DNA of 49,052 nucleotides from an uncultured Bacteroidales bacterium. GTDB taxonomy: Bacteria; Bacteroidota; Bacteroidia; Bacteroidales; Paludibacteraceae. The stretch is taken from assembly GCA_946186915.1 (NCBI GenBank), contig CAMHOY010000017.1:1-49052 (forward strand). The letters run 5' to 3'. The notes beneath the pieces are model-generated. The model was not told the DNA's origin. It saw nothing but the letters and a program-made list of their open reading frames with translations, and searched no databases. Positions 14,484 to 20,634 of this stretch are shown in pieces (the stretch's first letter is position 1; each line of letters begins with the position of its first letter). The position numbers and the translations under genes are program-made.

Positions 14484-15503
14484 TTAGTTCTTTTGGTTTA
14501 TCAGATTCACGACAACTTTGACCATGGTGTCTTTTTCTTCTGTGCGGCTCTCGGCAATCATAAGGGTTAGCGCGACAAGGGTATTGTCCGCGAGACGTTT
14601 GGTGCCATCCTCGCGGTAGAGGATGCCGTTGTTGTTCAAGAACCAGAGAAACAACGTTGCCGCAATACGTTTGTTGCCGTCCGAGAAAGAGTGGTTCTTG
14701 GTAACTAAATACAGCAACATCGCTGCCTTTTCCTCCACACTCGGATAGAGGTCCTTGCCTCCAAAGGTCTGATAAATCTGGCCTATACTGCTTTTGAACG
14801 AATCGTCTTTTTCGTTGCCGAACAACGTACTGCCGCCGAACTTCTCACGCAGCGCACTTATCGTTTGCATAGCATTCTCGTAGGTCGCATGAAAGCGCTC
14901 TTCGGGTGTCGTCTCTTTGACGGTCAGGCGCTCGTAATCATAATTATCGAGCGTGTCCAACGCGTACGTGTAATCCAAAACGACATCAAAAATAGCTTGC
15001 GTCTCATCCTCACTCTCTGCGGCTTTGCTTTGCACCGTTCGACCCACAATCTGAACCAACTGCCGCAGATCCGACAACTGCTCACGACGAATCTTTTCGT
15101 TGATGGCATAGCCTTTGACAAGGTAGTCCTTGAGGATTCTGTTAGCCCATTTACGGAACTGAATACCTCTTTTGCTCTTTACCCTAAAGCCAATAGAAGT
15201 AATCATTTCCAAGTTATAAAACATTACCTCATTGGTTTGAGTTTTGCCTTCCATTGCTCCATGTTGAGTGGTGGACGCAAATTTTGCGCCTACCACTTCA
15301 TCTGCCAGCTCTTCATGCAAAGCATTGTTAATGTGTTTACGTATTGTTTTGACATCCCTGCCAAACAATTGAGCCATCTGCGCGGCGGACAGCCACACGG
15401 TTTCGTTCTCCATGCGCACATCGAGTTGTACCGTGTTGTCTTCCGCACGGTAGATGATAATCTTTCCTCTATTGGCGTTATGTAATACGTCTATATCTGC
15501 CAT
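14484..15503 (-). CDS. RhuM-Fic fusion protein
   Basis: 339 residues from MADIDVLHN at 15503; a Met at 15524 would leave only a few leader bases. The N-terminal half (about 12-150) is RhuM-like: VWLSAAQMAQLFGRD (DNA-binding-like helices), VMFYNLEMITSIGFRVKSKRG, FRKWANRILKDYLVKGYAIN. The C-terminal half (about 200-330) is a Fic/Doc fold with HSFSDGNKR (271-279), close to the canonical HxFxDGNxR, where His is catalytic for AMP transfer. The inhibitory helix is not obvious. The architecture is known in enteric bacteria, where it is called a virulence or cell-filamentation protein; toxin or regulatory AMPylator roles are possible. A broken relative is at 6087. Confidence 0.85.
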   Translation of the reverse strand: MADIDVLHNANRGKIIIYRAEDNTVQLDVRMENETVWLSAAQMAQLFGRDVKTIRKHINNALHEELADEVVGAKFASTTQHGAMEGKTQTNEVMFYNLEMITSIGFRVKSKRGIQFRKWANRILKDYLVKGYAINEKIRREQLSDLRQLVQIVGRTVQSKAAESEDETQAIFDVVLDYTYALDTLDNYDYERLTVKETTPEERFHATYENAMQTISALREKFGGSTLFGNEKDDSFKSSIGQIYQTFGGKDLYPSVEEKAAMLLYLVTKNHSFSDGNKRIAATLFLWFLNNNGILYREDGTKRLADNTLVALTLMIAESRTEEKDTMVKVVVNLINQKN

Positions 15504-15537
15504 ATGCCCATATTTATCTTGCAAACAAATTTGCGTG

Positions 15538-15569
15538 CAAATTTACGGATTATTTTTGACATGTGCAAA
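15538..15569 (-). promoter_or_regulatory. sigma-ABfr promoter of RhuM-Fic gene
   Basis: Minus strand TTTG (15566-15569), 20 bases, TAAATTTG (15538-15545). The repeat island abuts the -33 box. Confidence 0.75.
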
Positions 15570-15975
15570 TTTATTTGCAGGAAAGATGTAAATAAGAGAA
15601 AAAAACATAAAAAACACGCTGACGCGCAAAAACATAGTAGTAAATCAAAAACGCGCATTTACGTCCGCTAAGCCTGCGGCCCACGCGGCCTGGAGCGTAA
15701 TCTTCCACAAGCGCTCACAAGCAAGCTTGCAGCGCTCGTAAAAGCCTACTCTCCCAACTCGCTACTTAATAGCAGCACGTTGAATGCTTACAAAAATACG
15801 GGCTTTTAGCCCTCACAAAAAATGACAAAAATAAAGACCCCCGGCCCCCTGAAGGGGGAGAGGCTCGCGCAATGATGCGCGAGAAGGGAAAGACGAAACC
15901 ATAGCCCCCTGAGGGGGGAGAAAGTTGAAAGTTTAGAGGGTTAGAGGATTAGAGGGTTAGAGAATGAGGAAATCA
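15566..15975. repeat. Hairpin-repeat island D
   Basis: Gene-free stretch 15504-16046. It starts with TTATTTGCAGGAAAGATG, shared with copies A and B, then AACACGCTGACGCGCAAAAA, shared with 10790. Boundary motif AAATCAAAAACGCG at 15642. A 90-bp module (15711-15800) differs from 11226-11315 by two bases. Then come GC-rich palindromes (CCCCCTGAAGGGGG near 15846 and CCCCCTGAGGGGGG near 15904), the hairpin CTCGCGC/GCGCGAG (15863-15882) and an array of AGAGGGTT/AGAGGATT units (15934-15965). Confidence 0.8.
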
Positions 15976-15984
15976 AAAAATAAC

Positions 15985-16012
15985 AAAAAAAGCCAGCATT
16001 AGCCGGCTTTTT
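15985..16012 (-). terminator. Terminator of lipoprotein operon
   Basis: Same hairpin as at 14439 (AAAAAGCCGGC/GCTGGCTTTTT, minus strand, loop TAAT) followed by seven T. It lies 35 bases past the stop of the gene ending at 16047. Confidence 0.85.
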
Positions 16013-16046
16013 CATATCTCAGATGTAGTTTAATTGGGTGGGAGCG

Positions 16047-16466
16047 TCAGTTGATGCGACTTACATATTCATAACTGACGGAGTACCGGCCAAGGAAATA
16101 ACTGAGCGTGACGACAACGCCTTCATTACTGAAATCCGAGATCCCTTCACTCTCCAGGTCCACCCAAGTATCGGTAGTTAAATCATGCGCTGAAGGATGA
16201 AGGTAAACTCCTGCATCCGGGTTGCAGCCGGAAAGGGCGAAAATATCGCCCAGGGTGCTAGAACTGGACCCGCCCGGTCCTGCTACGATGTAAGTGACTA
16301 ATGGCTTTCCAGATGCGCTAGTGAAAGCGAGTTCGAAGTCAGCCCGAGTCGTGTTATTAACCACCCGGAAAAAGTAGTTGTTATGGGCCATACCCCCTAC
16401 TTCCGGTTCGGGGTTGTTGCAAGCGACGAATGCCAGCGTAGCGAGACAAAGGATGAGTTTTTTCAT
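16047..16466 (-). CDS. Lipoprotein, unknown
   Basis: 139 residues. The lipoprotein signal MKKLILCLATLAFVAC has its Cys at 16. The mature part begins NNPEPEVGG (a linker), then about 110 residues rich in beta-prone stretches with a Gly/Ser turn (GPGGSSSS) and a C-terminal strand RYSVSYEYVSRIN. No family recognised. Last gene of a three-gene operon; terminator 35 bases downstream. Signal peptide closely like that of the next gene, which suggests duplication of the 5' end at least. Confidence 0.7.
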   Translation of the reverse strand: MKKLILCLATLAFVACNNPEPEVGGMAHNNYFFRVVNNTTRADFELAFTSASGKPLVTYIVAGPGGSSSSTLGDIFALSGCNPDAGVYLHPSAHDLTTDTWVDLESEGISDFSNEGVVVTLSYFLGRYSVSYEYVSRIN

Positions 16467-16502
16467 ATCCCGGGTTTTTGTTTTAGTCGTTGCGCTTGGG
16501 CG

Positions 16503-16964
16503 TTATTTCTTTGTGGCGGTGATGTTCACTTGTCCGCGGCCGGAGAGAGTGTATGTCTCCTTATACGTGGCGGTGGCCTCTACATCGGAAGTGAGCGAGA
16601 GTTGGTCGTTTTCCAACGTCACCGGCGTATAGGTATAAGAGAGCGTCAAGACCAGGTTTTTGAAGGTTTGCTGCTCAGTCGCGGGATCGATGAAGAGTCT
16701 GCCGTCGGAGAGACGGGCGATGGTGGAATCTCCCTCCGCCACCATCCATAACTCGTTGTCCTTGTCAGCCAACGAGAGCGACATCTCGCCTTTCTTATCC
16801 AACGGAACGGTGATGACCTTCAGGCTATCGGCGTAAAGGTCAATATTACCCTTGGAGACGAAGGTATAGTCTCCGACAAAAACTTCGCGCGGATCGTTGT
16901 CTGCCGGCCGCTCACAGGCCGCTATCATCAGCGTAGCGAGACAAAGGATGATTAGTTTTTTCAT
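16503..16964 (-). CDS. Lipoprotein, unknown
   Basis: 153 residues. Lipoprotein signal MKKLIILCLATLMIAAC with Cys17 followed by ERPADNDPRE. The mature part alternates short hydrophobic strands (GDYTFVSKGNIDLY, KVITVPLDKKGEMSLSL, LVLTLSYTYTPVTL) and ends with a strand RGQVNITATKK. This pattern suggests a beta-sandwich; similar small Bacteroidota lipoproteins are annotated only as hypothetical. It starts 14 bases after the stop of the repeat protein gene and ends 36 bases before the next lipoprotein gene, so all three share the promoter at 17295. Confidence 0.7.
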   Translation of the reverse strand: MKKLIILCLATLMIAACERPADNDPREVFVGDYTFVSKGNIDLYADSLKVITVPLDKKGEMSLSLADKDNELWMVAEGDSTIARLSDGRLFIDPATEQQTFKNLVLTLSYTYTPVTLENDQLSLTSDVEATATYKETYTLSGRGQVNITATKK

Positions 16965-16978
16965 ATCTCAGTTGTAAG

Positions 16979-17257
16979 TTATTGGATAGTCATCAGCAAG
17001 ACGGGCAGCGGCAGGGGACCGTCGAACGAGTACAGGATGTCGCTACTGTACGACGAGCGCCCGCGATAGACATGCTTGCCGTCGAACGTATAGAGAATAT
17101 CGCTTGAATACGAGGAATTGCCGCGATAGAGCGACTTGCCGTCCCATGTATAGAGAATGTCACTACTGTACGACGAGTTGCCGCGATAGAGATGTGTCTG
17201 TGCCATAAGCATAGTACTAATTAAGGTAAATAATATAATGAGTGTTGTACGTTGCAT
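16979..17257 (-). CDS. Secreted protein of three 20-residue repeats
   Basis: 92 residues. Signal peptide about 1-19 (LISTMLMAQ). Then three copies of the unit LYRGNSSYSSDILYTWDGKS, with changes in only a few positions, followed by a short tail PLPLPVLLMTIQ. The DNA copies are about 60 bp each and nearly identical. Tyr/Ser/Gly-rich repeats with W/F-D-G turns look like a small beta-strand stack or an adhesive surface repeat. No named family is recognised with confidence. First gene of the lipoprotein operon. Copy number may vary between strains, since the DNA repeats favour slippage. Confidence 0.75.
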   Translation of the reverse strand: MQRTTLIILFTLISTMLMAQTHLYRGNSSYSSDILYTWDGKSLYRGNSSYSSDILYTFDGKHVYRGRSSYSSDILYSFDGPLPLPVLLMTIQ

Positions 17258-17294
17258 TTACCGCTTTACGCCTTCAAAATATGCAATTTGCGCA

Positions 17295-17326
17295 CAAAGG
17301 TACACAAAAAAAATGACACTCGCAAA
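17295..17326 (-). promoter_or_regulatory. sigma-ABfr promoter of repeat-protein operon
   Basis: Minus strand TTTG (17323-17326), 20 bases, TACCTTTG (17295-17302). It is embedded in the terminator of the upstream glutathione peroxidase gene. Confidence 0.75.
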
Positions 17327-17339
17327 TAAAAGTGCCATT
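17305..17339 (-). terminator. Terminator of glutathione peroxidase
   Basis: Minus strand AATGGCACT (17331-17339) pairs with AGTGTCATT (17312-17320), one G.T wobble, 10-base loop, then eight T. It lies 90 bases beyond the stop at 17429. The loop carries the -33 box of the next promoter. Confidence 0.75.
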
Positions 17340-17428
17340 TTTGATATATTTACACATTAAAAATGTTTATTTGTACGACACGGTTTCGGAAAGGGGCTTA
17401 CGGCTGAAATGATGTTCAGACAAAGATC

Positions 17429-17977
17429 TTATTTTGCCAACTCCGCTACGATATTCTGCTCGAAATCTTTGGGTTCAGCTACCGGAGCAAAGCGCTGGAT
17501 GGATTTTCCGTCTCTCGAAACGAGGAACTTGGTGAAGTTCCAAAGGATATCGCTGTCTTTCTCCACGCTCTTGCTGATACGTTTGAGCATCGCGTGCGCC
17601 GCTTTGCCTTTGAGACCCTTGTACTCTTCCGTCGGAGCCTGCGATTTGAGGAACTCGAATACCGGGTTGGCGTTGGCGCCGTTCACATCGCTTTTTGCCA
17701 TGAGCGGGAAAGTCACACCGTGGTTGAGACGGCAGAACTCCTCTATCTGCTCGTCGCTGCCCGGCTCCTGGTTAGCGAACTGGTCGCAAGGGAAGCCAAG
17801 GATGACGAAGCCTTGGTCTTTGTATTTCTTGTACAGCTCTTCCAAACCGTCGTATTGCGGCGTGAAACCGCATTTGGACGCGGTATTAACGATGAGGATT
17901 ACTTGACCTTTATAGTCTGCGAGGTTTACCTCTTTGCCTCTGTTCGAGAGGGCTTTGAAATCATAAATGGTTGCCAT
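17429..17977 (-). CDS. Glutathione peroxidase family protein
   Basis: 182 residues, full length for the bacterial Cys-type family. NTASKCGFTPQY gives the peroxidatic Cys36; FPCDQFANQEPG gives Gln70; ILWNFTKFL gives Trp146 and Asn147, completing the catalytic tetrad. Cytosolic: no signal peptide. Bacterial members reduce hydrogen and lipid peroxides, usually with thioredoxin rather than glutathione as reductant, which fits an anaerobe needing oxygen tolerance. Possible promoter at 18047-18078; terminator at 17305-17339. Monocistronic. Confidence 0.9.
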   Translation of the reverse strand: MATIYDFKALSNRGKEVNLADYKGQVILIVNTASKCGFTPQYDGLEELYKKYKDQGFVILGFPCDQFANQEPGSDEQIEEFCRLNHGVTFPLMAKSDVNGANANPVFEFLKSQAPTEEYKGLKGKAAHAMLKRISKSVEKDSDILWNFTKFLVSRDGKSIQRFAPVAEPKDFEQNIVAELAK

Positions 17978-18046
17978 AGTTTTATTGTTATTGTAGTTTT
18001 TTCAGTTGTTCAATCAGCATGTCGAGCGTTTATATCGTTTGCGAAG

Positions 18047-18078
18047 CAAAATTACAACAAATGTTTTAATGTCTCAAG
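18047..18078 (-). promoter_or_regulatory. Probable promoter of glutathione peroxidase
   Basis: Minus strand CTTG (18075-18078; consensus TTTG), 20 bases, TAATTTTG (18047-18054). It keeps the spacing seen elsewhere with one mismatch in the -33 box. Confidence 0.5.
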
Positions 18079-18176
18079 CGATATATTTATTTTCTTAACA
18101 ATCGTGCCTTTTTTCTTAAAAAAATAAAACCAGAGATAGGTAGGACAGTGTATTTTTTTGTAAACATACAAAAATA

Positions 18177-18208
18177 TTTGCATATATCAAAAAAAAGCAG
18201 TAAATTTG
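18177..18208 (+). promoter_or_regulatory. sigma-ABfr promoter of beta-CASP exonuclease
   Basis: TTTG (18177-18180), 20 bases with an A8 tract and GCAG, TAAATTTG (18201-18208), 20 bases before the ATG at 18228. Confidence 0.75.
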
Positions 18209-18227
18209 CGTGCAAATTTGATGAGCC

Positions 18228-19688
18228 ATGAAAATTCAATTCTTGGGTGCGACGCGCGAAGTGACCGGAAGCAAGCACCTCATCACTACTGATTCAGGAC
18301 ACCGGATACTGCTTGATTGCGGTATGTATCAAGGTAAAGGAATGGAGACCGATGCAGCGAACAGGGATTTGGGTTTTGACCCTGCGACGCTTGATTGCGT
18401 GGTACTCAGTCACGCGCATATCGACCATTCGGGGTTGATTCCGTATATCGTGAAGATGGGATTCAAAGGCGACATTTACTGCACGCCCGCCACGCGCGAT
18501 TTATGTGCGCTCATGTTAGCCGATACCGCTTTTATCCAGGAGCAGGATGTGCGGACGTACAACAAGAAGATTGACCGCCAGAATCCCCATAAGGAGAGAG
18601 GGAAGAAATACAAAGTAGAACCGCTCTATAACCAGCAGGACGTGAACCGCGCGATGAAACATTTCGTGACGTATGGTTACGACCGTCGTTTCCGTCTGTT
18701 TGATGACGTGCTCCTTACTTTCACCAACTCGGGGCACATGCTTGGCGGCGCTATTTGCAGTTTGGAGATCTATGAGGGGGGTAGTGGATTAGAGGTTAGT
18801 GGATTAGGGGAGAAGCGGTGGAAACGGCTCACTTACACAAGCGATATCGGCCGGCCGAAGAGTCATATTCTTCCTTCGCCGCAGTTGTTCCCGCAATGCG
18901 ACTATCTGATATGCGAGTCCACGTACGGCGACCGGCTTCATGACGCACCGGAAGCGACGGAAGAACAACTGTTAGGTATCGTAGAGGACACCTGTGTTTA
19001 TCGCAAGGGGCAGTTACTCATTCCGTCTTTCTCTGTAGGTCGTACGCAGGAGATCGTCTATGTGCTGAACCAACTCTATAACGACGGGCGTTTGCCGCAT
19101 ATACCGGTTTATGTGGACAGTCCGATGAGCACGAACGCCACGCAGATTTTCCGTATGTATCCGGACGAACTGAGCGATGAGGTACAGGACACGCTGCGTT
19201 TCGATCCCGACCCCTTCGGGTTCAACACGTTGCGTTACATCACAGACATCAACGAATCGAAGATGCTGAACCATAAGGAGGAACCGTGCATCATCATCTC
19301 CGCGAGCGGAATGTTAGAGGCCGGGCGAATCAAACACCATGTGGCGAATCATATCTCCGACCCGCGCTGTACCATTCTTATCGTCGGTTATTGCGAACCG
19401 ACCACGCTCGGTGCGCGTATCCAGCAAACCGGTTTACAATGGATTTCCATCTTCGGTCTCGACCGGCGTATTAAAGCGCAGATAACGAAGATAGAGAGTT
19501 TCTCCGGTCATGGTGATTATCAGGAGATGATAGACTACTTGACGCGCAGTCTGGAAGTGAAGGACGTTCAGCGTGTCTTTGTGGTACACGGTTCTGAAGA
19601 GGCGGCCGGGGCGTATAAGGATCACCTGCAGGAGGCCGGATTCCGGAATATCGAAGTGCCGGAACATGGCGAAGAGGTGGTTTTGTGA
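18228..19688 (+). CDS. Metallo-beta-lactamase/beta-CASP ribonuclease-like protein
   Basis: 486 residues. The zinc site motif SHAHIDHSG (His62, His64, Asp66, His67) follows LLDCGMYQG, a GHMLGGA motif supplies the next His, and TSDIG the bridging Asp. The beta-CASP region (about 240-410) has SFSVGRTQE, ISASGMLEAGRI and ESFSGHGDY. The RMMBL end has VFVVHGSEEAA. This is the plan of CPSF-73/RNase J-type RNA-processing enzymes; the likely role is RNA trimming or decay. Around residue 184 an in-frame insert, GGSGLEVSGLGEK, is encoded by a GTGGATTAGAGGTTA-type simple-sequence array not expected in the family. Monocistronic. Confidence 0.88.
   Translation: MKIQFLGATREVTGSKHLITTDSGHRILLDCGMYQGKGMETDAANRDLGFDPATLDCVVLSHAHIDHSGLIPYIVKMGFKGDIYCTPATRDLCALMLADTAFIQEQDVRTYNKKIDRQNPHKERGKKYKVEPLYNQQDVNRAMKHFVTYGYDRRFRLFDDVLLTFTNSGHMLGGAICSLEIYEGGSGLEVSGLGEKRWKRLTYTSDIGRPKSHILPSPQLFPQCDYLICESTYGDRLHDAPEATEEQLLGIVEDTCVYRKGQLLIPSFSVGRTQEIVYVLNQLYNDGRLPHIPVYVDSPMSTNATQIFRMYPDELSDEVQDTLRFDPDPFGFNTLRYITDINESKMLNHKEEPCIIISASGMLEAGRIKHHVANHISDPRCTILIVGYCEPTTLGARIQQTGLQWISIFGLDRRIKAQITKIESFSGHGDYQEMIDYLTRSLEVKDVQRVFVVHGSEEAAGAYKDHLQEAGFRNIEVPEHGEEVVL
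18774..18812. repeat. Simple-sequence array inside the beta-CASP gene
   Basis: Units of the type GTGGATTAGAGGTTA, the same family as spacer arrays at 15934 and 30926, lie in frame and encode SGLEVSGLGE. Confidence 0.75.
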
Positions 19689-19690
19689 GG

Positions 19691-19720
19691 AAAAAACAAA
19701 AGAGCCCTTGCGGACTCTTT
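19691..19720 (-). terminator. Terminator of tRNA-Pro
   Basis: Minus strand AAAGAGTCC-GCAA-GGGCTCTTT, nine pairs with one G.T wobble and a GNRA-type loop, then TTTTGTTTTTT. The wobble pairs only on the minus strand. The hairpin is two bases past the 3' end of the tRNA. Confidence 0.8.
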
Positions 19721-19721
19721 G

Positions 19722-19796
19722 TCGGGTAGGCGAGATTCGAACTCACGACCTCCTGCTCCCAAAGCAGGCATTCTAACCGGGCTGAACTACTACCCG
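19722..19796 (-). tRNA. tRNA-Pro (anticodon TGG)
   Basis: 75 bases on the minus strand. Acceptor stem CGGGTAG/CTACCCG with discriminator A; D arm with AGTTCAGCCCGGTTAGAAT; anticodon arm CCTGC-TTTGGGA-GCAGG with anticodon TGG; variable loop AGGTC; T arm GTGAG-TTCGAAT-CTCGC. CCA is not encoded. It reads CCA and, by wobble, other Pro codons. Promoter 19841-19872, terminator 19691-19720. Confidence 0.95.
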
Positions 19797-19840
19797 AAGC
19801 GTGTGCAGCACGCGAGAACTACTTAGTTCAAAATCGGCTG

Positions 19841-19872
19841 CAAAAGTACTGCTTTTTTTTGAGATATGCAAA
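19841..19872 (-). promoter_or_regulatory. sigma-ABfr promoter of tRNA-Pro
   Basis: Minus strand TTTG (19869-19872), 20 bases with an A8 tract, TACTTTTG (19841-19848). The 5' leader to the tRNA is about 35-40 bases and has a GCGTG/CACGC hairpin (about 19799-19814). Confidence 0.75.
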
Positions 19873-19887
19873 TATTTTGGTGATAAA

Positions 19888-20634
19888 ATGCGCTACAAGG
19901 CTATTTTTATTGACATAGACGACACAATTCTCGATTATATTCCCTGTTGCAGGGAGGCGTTTATGCATGCTTTGGAGGCATTGAGGAATGAAGCGCCCGA
20001 GGCTCCTGATGAAGCCGCTGCGCGTATGACAGATGAGGAATGGTTCCAGATATTCTTTTCTATCTCAGGCAGACTGTTTTCGGAGGCGAAGCACGGGTTG
20101 CACACGATAGCCGAGGTGATGGAGATGTACCCGCGTGAGTTTGTAGGCAGGTGGAATGAGTTGACGCATGGCGGTGAGGGGGATCTGACGGCGCAGGCCG
20201 ACACCTTCAAACATGCTTTTCGTGCGGCATGGGGACAAACTCATGTCTTGGTACCCGGTGCGCGCGAGACGTTGGAAGCTCTGCGTGCGAAAGGTTACCG
20301 GCTCTTTGCCGCCAGTAACAGTTTCGGTCATCTCCAGCGCAGCCGTTTAGAGCAGGCCGGGGTGCTGCATCTTTTCGAGGACACGTACATATCCATGGAT
20401 ATCGGTTATGACAAACCCGATATGCGCTTTTATACCGAGGCTCTTCGTCGTTGCGGAGTGCCGCCGCAGGATGTGCTGATGGTGGGCGATAGTATGACGA
20501 CCGACATCCTCGGTGCGCGTGCCGCAGGCATCGATGGCGTTTATTTTAATAAACGGGGAGAAGAGATAAGCGAATCCGAACGGAATGGATTAAGGGTTAT
20601 TTCCTCACTTCCGGAGTTATTGGCATTGTTGTAA
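19888..20634 (+). CDS. HAD-superfamily phosphatase, YjjG-like
   Basis: 248 residues from the ATG at 19888 (MRYKAIFIDIDDTI); the longer frame from 19801 runs over the tRNA promoter. Motif I DIDDT (nucleophile Asp9, acid Asp11), an alpha-helical cap (about 20-115), motif II in FAASN, Lys in GYDKPD, and motif IV in VGDSMTTDILGA. This resembles the YjjG/pyrimidine 5'-nucleotidase branch of C1-cap HAD enzymes. The substrate is not readable from sequence. The 3' end overlaps the convergent YggS-HAD gene by 18 bases. No promoter of the usual type was found on the plus strand. Confidence 0.85.
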   Translation: MRYKAIFIDIDDTILDYIPCCREAFMHALEALRNEAPEAPDEAAARMTDEEWFQIFFSISGRLFSEAKHGLHTIAEVMEMYPREFVGRWNELTHGGEGDLTAQADTFKHAFRAAWGQTHVLVPGARETLEALRAKGYRLFAASNSFGHLQRSRLEQAGVLHLFEDTYISMDIGYDKPDMRFYTEALRRCGVPPQDVLMVGDSMTTDILGARAAGIDGVYFNKRGEEISESERNGLRVISSLPELLALL

